Of a stretch of 15,649 nucleotides of DNA, positions 8,711 through 14,578 are shown in pieces. The notes beneath the pieces were generated by a model that was not told the origin of the DNA, did no database searches, and was given only the letters and a program-made list of their open reading frames with translations. The stretch is from assembly GCA_011042705.1 (NCBI GenBank), contig DRBW01000172.1, positions 1 to 15,649 of the forward strand, read 5' to 3'. The translations under genes and the position numbers were made by a program. The first letter of the stretch is position 1; every line of letters starts with the position of its first letter. This stretch comes from Caldifarciminota bacterium (GTDB lineage Bacteria > Hydrothermota > Hydrothermia > B15-G9 > DRBW01).

Positions 8711-10354
8711 TTAATTCCGAAGCCCTGCCAATTCAACGTATTCCCTCGCCAGGATCTTGAGAGCGATCTCTCTGAAGAGGGGAGCAGCGACGGTTCCTCC
8801 GAATCTCCCTTTCCTGGGCTCGTCGATCACAACGTTTATCAGGTATCTGGGGTTGTCCGCGGGAAAATAGCCGATAAAAGAAGTGGTTACCCTATCCCTG
8901 CTGTACCTGTGGGTCTGGGGATCGACCTTCTGAGCGGTACCCGTTTTCCCGGCGATCCTGATCCCTTCGATCTTCGCAGCCCTTCCCGTTCCTGAGTCCA
9001 CCACCTCGGTGAGTATATCCGTGAGGATACTCGTCACCGTGTCGGAAAGGGCCTTTCTGACGACTATTCTCTCAGGAGGCACGAAGGTCCTGTTGAAAAA
9101 ATCCACCCTTTTAACAAGCTTCGGGGCCAGAAGGTAGCCGCCGTTGGCGATCGCAGAATAGGCGAGAGCCATCTGAATTCCGTTCACCAGGATGCCCTGT
9201 CCCATCCCGAAATTCGCCGTGTTGATGGGCTTCCATCGCGATAGAGGCCTGAGCCTGCCAGTGGATTCTCCGTAAAGATTTATGCCCGTTTTGCAGCCGA
9301 AGCCCAGCCGCCTCGCCATCTCGTAAAGCTTTCTGGGCCCCACCTCCAGGGCCAGCTTTGCCGCCGCCACGTTGGAGGAGTGCACGAGGGCTTCCCTGTA
9401 CGTGGTTTTTCCCATTTTGTGGACGTCTCTGATCCTGTGTCCCTGAACGATGACATAGCCGTCCTCGGTGTCCACGCTGTCCTCGGGAGAAATAAGGCCT
9501 TCCTCGTAGGCAACGGAGTAGAGGACGACCTTGAAGGTAGACCCCGGTTCGTATGGGTCGGTTATCGCCCTGTTCTTCCACCTCTCGTGTGGGACCCTGA
9601 GGGCATCGGGGTATGGGTAACTCGGATAGTTGGCCAGGGCCAGTATCTCGCCGTTCTGCGGGTTCATTATGATCACGAAGCCGGAGCTGGCTTCGGTCTC
9701 GATCACCTTTCTTTTGAGAGCCTCGTAGGCCATTTCCTCAAGGTCGGAATCGATGGTGAGGTAGAGGTCGGCTCCCCTCAGGGCCGGGGTTTCCTTCAGC
9801 ATGGAAAGGTAGGATCGATCGTTGGTCCTGAGAAGGAGCTCTGATCCCGGTTTTCCCGAGAGGGGCTCCTCAAAGGAGTACTCGATTCCCTCGAGACCGT
9901 GCCCGTTTCTGCCGGTGAACCCCAGGAGCGACAGGATGGCCTCCGATATCGGGTAATCTCTCCCCCAGCTTCTCCGAACGTAGAGACCGTCTATTCTTCG
10001 CAATTCGTCCTCGAGGTTGAAGGGCACTCCATCTGCCAGAAGCAGCGCTTTTCTTCTCCCGAGTCTCTTTCTCCTTTTAATCCCGAGCCTCCTCAATATT
10101 CCTTTTCTGTCCTTGACCCTGTCCTTGATCTGGTATAACACGAGGGCGGGCAGGTTGAGGGCGAGGGGTCGCCCGTTTCTGTCGAAGATCTCACCTCTTT
10201 CAGCCGGAGTTTTAACCTTTACGATGAACTGACTCTTACCGAGCCTGCGCCACCGTTCCCCCTTTTTTGTCAACTGGAGCATAAACAGATTGGACAGGAT
10301 AGCGACCCCCGAAAGGAACACGAATGCCTTCAGGATTCTCAAACGCCAGGTCAC
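8711..10354 (-). CDS. ftsI: Septal peptidoglycan transpeptidase FtsI (class B penicillin-binding protein)
   Basis: This class B PBP crosslinks septal peptidoglycan and would pair with the FtsW encoded in the same cluster. The product is 547 aa: a short cytoplasmic N-terminus, one membrane anchor (about residues 8-28), the dimerisation/pedestal domain starting with PAERGEIFDRNGRPLA (50-65), then the transpeptidase domain with the nucleophile Ser272 in STFK (272-275), SSN (326-328) and KTGT (470-473). It ends soon after the catalytic fold, so there are no PASTA repeats, unlike many Gram-positive or Spo-type homologues. The start is GTG 10354, fixed by AAGGAG 9 nt upstream and by the need to keep the anchor; the next ATG falls inside the anchor. 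The first 119 nt overlap the end of ftsL out of frame. Spo-type VD homologues are an alternative name; the position between ftsL and murE favours FtsI. Confidence 0.95.
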   Translation of the reverse strand: MTWRLRILKAFVFLSGVAILSNLFMLQLTKKGERWRRLGKSQFIVKVKTPAERGEIFDRNGRPLALNLPALVLYQIKDRVKDRKGILRRLGIKRRKRLGRRKALLLADGVPFNLEDELRRIDGLYVRRSWGRDYPISEAILSLLGFTGRNGHGLEGIEYSFEEPLSGKPGSELLLRTNDRSYLSMLKETPALRGADLYLTIDSDLEEMAYEALKRKVIETEASSGFVIIMNPQNGEILALANYPSYPYPDALRVPHERWKNRAITDPYEPGSTFKVVLYSVAYEEGLISPEDSVDTEDGYVIVQGHRIRDVHKMGKTTYREALVHSSNVAAAKLALEVGPRKLYEMARRLGFGCKTGINLYGESTGRLRPLSRWKPINTANFGMGQGILVNGIQMALAYSAIANGGYLLAPKLVKRVDFFNRTFVPPERIVVRKALSDTVTSILTDILTEVVDSGTGRAAKIEGIRIAGKTGTAQKVDPQTHRYSRDRVTTSFIGYFPADNPRYLINVVIDEPRKGRFGGTVAAPLFREIALKILAREYVELAGLRN

Positions 10355-10595
10355 CTTTTAATTCTCCTTCTTCTGGGAACCTGAGCCCCAATTCCCTCGC
10401 TTTCTCCGAGATGTGCGCGAAAGAGCTGAGGGAGCTCACCTCACTCTTTAAGAAAGCCACCTCCCTTATGAGGTCGGCTTTCCTCTTCCTCAGCTCCATC
10501 ACCTTCTCAGCTTCTCTGATAGAGAAGCTATTCTGCAGGGCGAGGAAGAGGAGAAGGAACGACAGCCCCAACGATACGGTCAAAAAGAGCCTCAT
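10236..10595 (-). CDS. ftsL: Cell division protein FtsL-like (bitopic, coiled coil)
   Basis: This 119-aa protein has a two-residue cytoplasmic N-terminus, one membrane segment (about 3-21), then a charged, heptad-like helix (about 24-66) and an LGLRFPEEGE segment (69-78), the usual layout of FtsL, which bridges FtsB/DivIC to FtsI-FtsW. Sequence identity in this family is weak; the call rests on topology, length and its place between rsmH and ftsI. The ATG at 10595 has AAGGTGGG 8 nt upstream. Residues 81-119 are encoded in DNA that also encodes the N-terminus and membrane anchor of FtsI in another frame. This tail is polar, has no obvious structure, and may be a by-product of the overlap rather than a conserved domain. 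The 5' end overlaps rsmH by 68 nt. Confidence 0.85.
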   Translation of the reverse strand: MRLFLTVSLGLSFLLLFLALQNSFSIREAEKVMELRKRKADLIREVAFLKSEVSSLSSFAHISEKARELGLRFPEEGELKGDLAFENPEGIRVPFGGRYPVQSVYAPVDKKGGTVAQAR

Positions 10596-11649
10596 CTATA
10601 TCACCCACCTTTTTTATGGCCCTGAGCCGGGCGCTCCTCGCCCTCCTGTTTCTGACGATTTCTTCGTCGGAGGGAACGAGAGGCTTTTTGTACAGGGCCT
10701 CTACCCCGGGGAGTTTTGACAGGGTTTTCACGATCCTATCTTCCAGAGAGTGATAGGAAATGACGGCGATTATGCCGCCCTGTTTTAGAACCTGAAGGGC
10801 CTGAAGGAGTCCCTCCTTCAACGTGGCAAGTTCGTCGTTGACCAGGATTCTGAAAGCCTGGTAAACACGCATCTTGGCTTTAAGGAGGTGCTGCCTTCTC
10901 ACCGCGCGTTCTATGGCCCTGTTCAGGTCCGCCGTCCTCTCGAGAGGGGCGGCGTCCCTCTCCTCCCTTATCGCCCTTGCTATTCTTCTCGCAAATCTTT
11001 CCTCCCCCAAAAGCCGAATGACGGATTCCAGTTCTTCCACCCTGAGTTTATTGATGTAATAGGAAGCGGGCCTGCCCGAGCTGGGATCGAACCGCATGTC
11101 GAGGGGTTCATCCCTCCTGAAGCTGAAGCCCCTGCCGGAACCCTCGAGCAGGAAAGATGACAGACCGAGATCGAAGAGTACGCCGTCGACAGGACCTATC
11201 CCCAGCTCCTTCACGGCCTCCTTCATCTCCGCGAAACTTCCGCGGTAAAAAAGGACATTTGCTGAATCTATTTTTTCTTTGGCTCTTTGCAGGCTCTCAG
11301 GATCCTTTTCGATGGCGAGGACGAGTCCCCGGGGCCCTACCCCTTCGGAGAGGGCTTTCGTGTGTCCGCCCAGACCGCAGGTAGCATCGATCAGCACCTT
11401 GCCCTCAAGGGGCTCGAAGGTTCTGAGGACTTCCTGGACCATCACCGGCTCGTGGCGGGCATCGCTTCTTTCTATGGAATCGAATTCCATTCCTGACACG
11501 AAACGAATGAGCTGGAGCCTCTCAAGGCTTCCGTAAAATTTGATCGGGTTGCCTCTCCTGAGGATCTCCCACACCCTGGGCAAAAGCTCCCTCGCCATAG
11601 AAAGGGTGAAAAGCGGATATTCGCTGAGATCGATGACTTCTGCTCTCAT
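10528..11649 (-). CDS. rsmH: 16S rRNA (cytosine(1402)-N4)-methyltransferase RsmH, with N-terminal extension
   Basis: RsmH (MraW) uses SAM to methylate N4 of C1402 in the 16S rRNA decoding site. Motifs are RHEPVMVQEVL (from 65), the SAM loop DATCGLGGH (88-96), FDLGLSS (159-165), GFSFRRDEPLDMRFD (174-188), AVISYHSLEDRIVK and the basic C-terminal NRRARSARLRAIKK. From ATG 11649 the protein is 373 aa, about 60 longer than typical RsmH, which begins a few residues before the HxPV motif. That start is supported by an ATGA overlap with mraZ and by GAGGAG 8 nt upstream. The only internal ATG near the usual start (11490) has AGGA directly abutting it, too close for a normal ribosome site. The C-terminal tail of about 22 residues overlaps ftsL (68 nt). 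I do not recognise the first 55 residues. Confidence 0.95.
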   Translation of the reverse strand: MRAEVIDLSEYPLFTLSMARELLPRVWEILRRGNPIKFYGSLERLQLIRFVSGMEFDSIERSDARHEPVMVQEVLRTFEPLEGKVLIDATCGLGGHTKALSEGVGPRGLVLAIEKDPESLQRAKEKIDSANVLFYRGSFAEMKEAVKELGIGPVDGVLFDLGLSSFLLEGSGRGFSFRRDEPLDMRFDPSSGRPASYYINKLRVEELESVIRLLGEERFARRIARAIREERDAAPLERTADLNRAIERAVRRQHLLKAKMRVYQAFRILVNDELATLKEGLLQALQVLKQGGIIAVISYHSLEDRIVKTLSKLPGVEALYKKPLVPSDEEIVRNRRARSARLRAIKKVGDIDEALFDRIVGAVVPSPLPRPAE

Positions 11650-12083
11650 AGCGGGAACTCCTCGATTTCCTCTTCGTCCTCCGATTCCTCCATATATTCC
11701 CTGTATCTCTCGGGGTTCCATATCTCGAACCAGCGGGGCATCCTGGCGAAGAAACACTGGTCCTCGAGCCCCGCATATTGAGCCAGATGGGAGGGTATTC
11801 TGATCCGCCCCTGGGGATCGATTTCCACTTCCTCCACCTCTCCCATGATCTTTCTGATCTTCTTTCTCACGGAGGTCTTCCCCAGGGAAGCTTCCTCGAA
11901 TCGGGCGATGAGTTTCTTCCATTCTTCCTCTGTGTACACGTATATGCAGGGATCCAGTCCCTTTGTCAGGTAGAGGAGCTCGCCGTAGCGGAGATCGCGC
12001 CTGATGGAGAAGGGGATGGCGACTCTTCCTTTCTGGTCCATCCGATGGAGTCTGCTGTTTCTCTTTCTGCCCTTGTTCACCAC
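11646..12083 (-). CDS. mraZ: Transcriptional regulator MraZ
   Basis: MraZ is the AbrB-like regulator that heads dcw clusters and, in the bacteria tested, represses its own operon. The 145-aa product contains two tandem SpoVT/AbrB-type units, each with the DxxGR signature: DQKGRVAIP (16-24) and DPQGRIRIP (89-97). GLDPCIYVY and FEIWNPERYREYMEE also match the family. The C-terminus is strongly acidic (about 133-142). The start is a GTG at 12083, or the in-frame GTG at 12080. AAAGGTGG at 12090-12097 sits 6 nt before the first and 9 nt before the second, so both are possible. The start codon lies inside the three-copy direct repeat proposed to be MraZ's own operator. The stop forms ATGA with rsmH. 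Confidence 0.95.
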   Translation of the reverse strand: MVNKGRKRNSRLHRMDQKGRVAIPFSIRRDLRYGELLYLTKGLDPCIYVYTEEEWKKLIARFEEASLGKTSVRKKIRKIMGEVEEVEIDPQGRIRIPSHLAQYAGLEDQCFFARMPRWFEIWNPERYREYMEESEDEEEIEEFPL

Positions 12084-12103
12084 TTTTCACCACCTTTCAC
12101 CAC
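12074..12103 (-). repeat. Three 10-bp direct repeats, probable MraZ operator
   Basis: Read on the minus strand, three head-to-tail decamers follow without spacing: GTGGTGAAAG (12103-12094), GTGGTGAAAA (12093-12084) and GTGGTGAACA (12083-12074). The 10-bp period puts each copy on the same face of the helix. Published MraZ targets are short direct repeats containing TGGG or AAAGTG[T/G] cores at one-turn spacing next to the mraZ promoter; AAAGTGG is present here. The repeats begin 2 nt after the -10 element, cover the expected transcription start, and contain the ribosome site and start codon of mraZ. MraZ binding here is inferred from position and pattern. Confidence 0.85.
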
Positions 12104-12105
12104 TC

Positions 12106-12134
12106 AATATAAAAAATCCGGGGGGATTTGTCAA
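12106..12134 (-). promoter_or_regulatory. Predicted sigma-70 promoter of the mraZ/dcw operon
   Basis: On the minus strand TTGACA (12134-12129, perfect -35) is followed by a 17-nt spacer and TATATT (12111-12106, 5 of 6 match to -10). The expected start of transcription is about 12098-12100, inside the first MraZ repeat. This leaves a leader of only about 16 nt before the mraZ GTG, so the ribosome site would be at the very 5' end of the transcript. Confidence 0.85.
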
Positions 12135-12144
12135 GGACCTGCCC

Positions 12145-12153
12145 TGTGGAAAA
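12145..12153 (-). promoter_or_regulatory. Single DnaA-box-like nonamer
   Basis: The minus strand reads TTTTCCACA, which fits the relaxed DnaA-box pattern TTWTNCACA and differs by one base from TTATCCACA. It lies between the two divergent promoters, 11 bp upstream of the dcw -35 element. There is only one copy and no AT-rich unwinding stretch, so this is not an origin. It may be a chance match. Confidence 0.25.
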
Positions 12154-12183
12154 CTCACGGACTTCCCCTTTTCCTCTTAATAC

Positions 12184-12213
12184 TTGCAATTGAAAGGATT
12201 TCGGAATTATACT
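12184..12213 (+). promoter_or_regulatory. Predicted promoter of tdh-kbl
   Basis: TTGCAA (12184-12189) is followed by an 18-nt spacer and TATACT (12208-12213), a reasonable sigma-70 match. The start of transcription would be near 12220, giving a leader of about 20 nt with the ribosome site AAGGGAGGT at 12225-12233. It diverges from the dcw promoter, whose -35 lies about 50 bp away. Confidence 0.6.
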
Positions 12214-12239
12214 TTTCTCAGAAAAAGGGAGGTCCAGAA

Positions 12240-13280
12240 TTGGAAACGATGAAAGCCATCGTGAAGGAGACCCCGGGTCCCGGAGCGAAAGTAAAGGAGG
12301 CCCCGCTTCCTGAGCCGGGTCCCGGGGACGTTCTTATTAAGGTTATAAATGCCTCCATATGCGGTACCGATGTCCACATCTATACGTGGGATCCCTGGGC
12401 AGCGAGCAGGATAAAGCCGCCCATAATATTCGGCCACGAGTTTGTTGGGGAGGTCGTCGAGGTTGGCAGGGATGTGAAATCTGTGAAACCCGGCGATTAC
12501 GTGTCGGCGGAGACCCACATAGCCTGCGGACACTGCTATATGTGCAGGACTGGGAACTCACATATATGCCTCAACGTCAGGATACTCGGAGTGGACGTCA
12601 ATGGAGCCTTTGCCCAGTACATCTCCGTTCCAGAGGCCAACGTCTGGAAAACCGACAGGTCCATTCCGCCGGAAATCGCTTCCATGCAGGAACCCTTCGG
12701 AAATGCCGTTCACGCCACTTTAATAGAGGACGTGGCCGGTAAAACGGTATCGGTCTTCGGTTGTGGTCCCATCGGCCTTATGTCCATCGCTGTGGCCAGG
12801 GCATCGGGGGCCTCGAAGATCTTTGCCGTCGAGCCCCACAGGATGCGCCTGGAACTCGCCGAGAAAATGGGAGCCACTCATCCAATAGACCCCGAGAGAG
12901 ATGATCCCATTCAGGCCATCCTCGATGAGACGGGAGGAGTGGGTGTCGACGTGTTTCTCGAGATGTCGGGGAGCCAGAAGGCCATAGAACAGGGTATGAA
13001 GAGCCTCAGGAAGGGCGGGAGGGTTTCCTTTCTGGGCATTCCCGGGGGACCGATCACCTTTGATTTCGCAAACGATATAGTTTTCAAAGGCGCCGTTATG
13101 TACGGCATTAACGGCAGAAAGATGTTCGATACATGGTACAGGCTCACGGAGCTTTTGAGGAGCGAGAGGGTGGATCTGTCGCCCCTCGTGACTCACAGGT
13201 TGGGTTTCGATGACATACACAAAGCCATGGACCTCCTCATTAAGAAAGATGCCTGCAAGATAGTTTTGACACCCGAATAA
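12240..13280 (+). CDS. tdh: L-threonine 3-dehydrogenase Tdh (zinc medium-chain dehydrogenase)
   Basis: Tdh oxidises L-threonine to 2-amino-3-ketobutyrate with NAD+, the first step of threonine breakdown to glycine. From TTG 12240 the product is 346 aa, the family's usual size. Zinc ligands are visible: Cys41, His66 and Glu67 (GHE) for the catalytic site; Cys96, Cys99, Cys102 and Cys110 for the structural site. The Rossmann loop GCGPIG is at 174-179, and an acidic residue (Glu198) at the end of the next strand suits NAD rather than NADP. TTG is chosen because AAGGGAGGT ends 6 nt before it; the ATG at 12249 would be about 15 nt away, too far. The frame is open upstream to 11778, but that is antisense to mraZ. 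The kbl gene follows after 12 nt, which settles the choice among zinc alcohol/polyol dehydrogenases. Confidence 0.94.
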   Translation: METMKAIVKETPGPGAKVKEAPLPEPGPGDVLIKVINASICGTDVHIYTWDPWAASRIKPPIIFGHEFVGEVVEVGRDVKSVKPGDYVSAETHIACGHCYMCRTGNSHICLNVRILGVDVNGAFAQYISVPEANVWKTDRSIPPEIASMQEPFGNAVHATLIEDVAGKTVSVFGCGPIGLMSIAVARASGASKIFAVEPHRMRLELAEKMGATHPIDPERDDPIQAILDETGGVGVDVFLEMSGSQKAIEQGMKSLRKGGRVSFLGIPGGPITFDFANDIVFKGAVMYGINGRKMFDTWYRLTELLRSERVDLSPLVTHRLGFDDIHKAMDLLIKKDACKIVLTPE

Positions 13281-13286
13281 AGGAGG
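13281..13286 (+). promoter_or_regulatory. Shine-Dalgarno site of kbl
   Basis: AGGAGG begins directly after the tdh stop TAA and ends 6 nt before the kbl ATG. It fixes the kbl start and, with the 12-nt gap, supports one tdh-kbl transcript. Confidence 0.85.
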
Positions 13287-13292
13287 ATCGAC

Positions 13293-14477
13293 ATGGGAAA
13301 ATTGGATTTTCTGGTTGAAGAAGTGGAGGCCCTGAAAAGGGAGGGCCTTTATACGACCATAAGGACCATAGGCAGCCCCCAGGGAGCCTGGGTTATCGTG
13401 GACGGCAAAAAGGTCCTGAACATGTGCGCGAACAACTATCTGGGCTTTGCGAATCACCCAAAGCTGAAGGAGGCGGCGAAGAAGGCCATCGATGAATTCG
13501 GCGTGGGTCCAGCGGCCGTGAGGACGATCGCCGGCACCATGAGCCTTCACCTGGAGCTCGAGGAAAAACTGGCGAAGTTCAAGGGCGCAGAGGCCACAAT
13601 AAGTTTCCAGTCAGGTTTTAACGCTAATCTCGCCACGATTCCCGCCATAGTTGGAAAGGAAGATGCGATCTTCTCCGACGAGCTCAACCACGCTTCCATA
13701 ATCGACGGCTGCAGGCTTTCTCGCGCCACAATAATCCGATTCGCCCACAGAGATCCGGCTGACCTCGAGAGGAAACTCCGGGAGGAGGGCGGAAAGTACA
13801 GGAGGAAACTCGTTATCACCGATGGCGTCTTCTCCATGGATGGCGACATAGCTCCACTTCCCGAGATCGCCGAGATTTCGGAGAAATACGACGCCCTTCT
13901 CATGGTCGACGATGCCCACGGCGAGGGGGTTCTCGGAAGAGGCGGAAGGGGAATAGTAGATCACTTCGGCCTCCACGGAAAGGTGCATATAGAGGTTGGA
14001 ACTCTCTCCAAAGCTTTCGGGGTCGTTGGCGGATATGTCGCAGGGAGCAAAGCCCTTATAGAGTTTCTCAAACAGAAAGCCCGTCCTTTTCTCTTCTCGA
14101 GCGCCGTTACCCCGGCCGATGTGGCGGCCTGTATAGCCGCCGTGGATATCCTCACGGAATCCGATGAGCTGGTGAGGAAACTCTGGGATAATGCATCCTA
14201 CTTCAAGAAGGGCATGGTCGAGAGGGGATTCGACATCGGGCACAGCGAGACTCCCATCACTCCCGTCATGCTCGGCGAAGCCCCTCTTGCCCAGGAGTTT
14301 TCAAGGCGTCTCTTCGAGGAGGGCATTTTTGCCCAGGCCATCGGTTATCCCACGGTGCCCAGGGGCAAAGCCAGGATCAGGGTGATGATCTCCGCCACTC
14401 ATTCCAGGGAGGATCTGGATTTTGCCCTGGACAAATTCGAGAAAATAGGAAAGGAGCTGGGAGTGCTCCGCAGCTGA
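13293..14477 (+). CDS. kbl: Glycine C-acetyltransferase (2-amino-3-ketobutyrate CoA ligase) Kbl
   Basis: Kbl is a PLP enzyme that cleaves 2-amino-3-ketobutyrate with CoA to glycine and acetyl-CoA, taking the unstable product of Tdh. The product is 394 aa, the normal length of this alpha-oxoamine synthase family. Signs are CANNYLGFANHP (45-56), FQSGFNAN (105-112), the PLP-stacking His133 in ELNHASIIDG, VDDAHGEGVLG (205-215) with Asp206/207 and His209, and the Schiff-base lysine at 240 in TLSKAFG. The related BioF (AONS) has the same fold and could be confused with it. The operon with tdh favours Kbl, and dual activity is known for some thermophilic homologues. The ATG 13293 has AGGAGG 6 nt upstream. 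Confidence 0.93.
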   Translation: MGKLDFLVEEVEALKREGLYTTIRTIGSPQGAWVIVDGKKVLNMCANNYLGFANHPKLKEAAKKAIDEFGVGPAAVRTIAGTMSLHLELEEKLAKFKGAEATISFQSGFNANLATIPAIVGKEDAIFSDELNHASIIDGCRLSRATIIRFAHRDPADLERKLREEGGKYRRKLVITDGVFSMDGDIAPLPEIAEISEKYDALLMVDDAHGEGVLGRGGRGIVDHFGLHGKVHIEVGTLSKAFGVVGGYVAGSKALIEFLKQKARPFLFSSAVTPADVAACIAAVDILTESDELVRKLWDNASYFKKGMVERGFDIGHSETPITPVMLGEAPLAQEFSRRLFEEGIFAQAIGYPTVPRGKARIRVMISATHSREDLDFALDKFEKIGKELGVLRS

Positions 14478-14492
14478 GCCTCCGGCTATTTG

Positions 14493-14533
14493 GAACTTTG
14501 GCAAATATTCACAAAATTGAAAGTTCTTTTGCC
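14493..14533. repeat. Interleaved inverted repeats upstream of the PEPCK gene
   Basis: GAACTTT (14493-14499) is the exact reverse complement of AAAGTTC (14520-14526), and GGCAAA (14500-14505) of TTTGCC (14528-14533). The arms run a-b-a'-b', with a' overlapping the -35 element of the predicted promoter. The pattern could be a regulator site or, in a read-through transcript, a pseudoknot. The arms are short enough that chance cannot be excluded. Confidence 0.4.
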
Positions 14534-14545
14534 TGAGTTTAAAAT
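14517..14545 (+). promoter_or_regulatory. Predicted sigma-70 promoter of the PEPCK gene
   Basis: TTGAAA (14517-14522), a 17-nt spacer and TAAAAT (14540-14545) each match the sigma-70 elements at 5 of 6 bases. Transcription would start near 14552, about 27 nt before the ATG. This suggests that the PEPCK gene can be expressed apart from tdh-kbl. No rho-independent terminator is visible after kbl, so read-through is also possible. Confidence 0.7.
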
Positions 14546-14561
14546 CTTTTCTCAGATCGAC

Positions 14562-14570
14562 AAAGGAGGT
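14562..14570 (+). promoter_or_regulatory. Shine-Dalgarno site of the PEPCK gene
   Basis: AAAGGAGGT is a near-perfect anti-16S match ending 8 nt before the ATG at 14579, which fixes the start of the gene and suggests high expression. Confidence 0.85.
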
Positions 14571-14578
14571 TTTTCGCG

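Noticed and set aside
11650..12093. Further upstream continuation of the rsmH frame
   Set aside because: It is mraZ out of frame. The ATG at 11649 with its ribosome site and ATGA overlap is the better start.
12129..12153. Replication origin near the DnaA-box-like site
   Set aside because: There is only one loose nonamer, no AT-rich unwinding element, and no dnaA or dnaN nearby.
11778..12239. Upstream continuation of the tdh frame (would give a 500-residue protein)
   Set aside because: It is antisense to mraZ and crosses both promoters; Tdh of normal length begins at 12240.
12720..13550. Minus-strand open frame of 276 codons opposite tdh and kbl
   Set aside because: Antisense shadow: no domain is recognisable, it crosses the tdh-kbl junction, and both genes opposite have full catalytic motifs.
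14477..14487. Small hairpin AGCC-TCC-GGCT at the end of kbl as a terminator
   Set aside because: The stem is only 4 bp and no T-run follows, so it does not meet the pattern of a rho-independent terminator.
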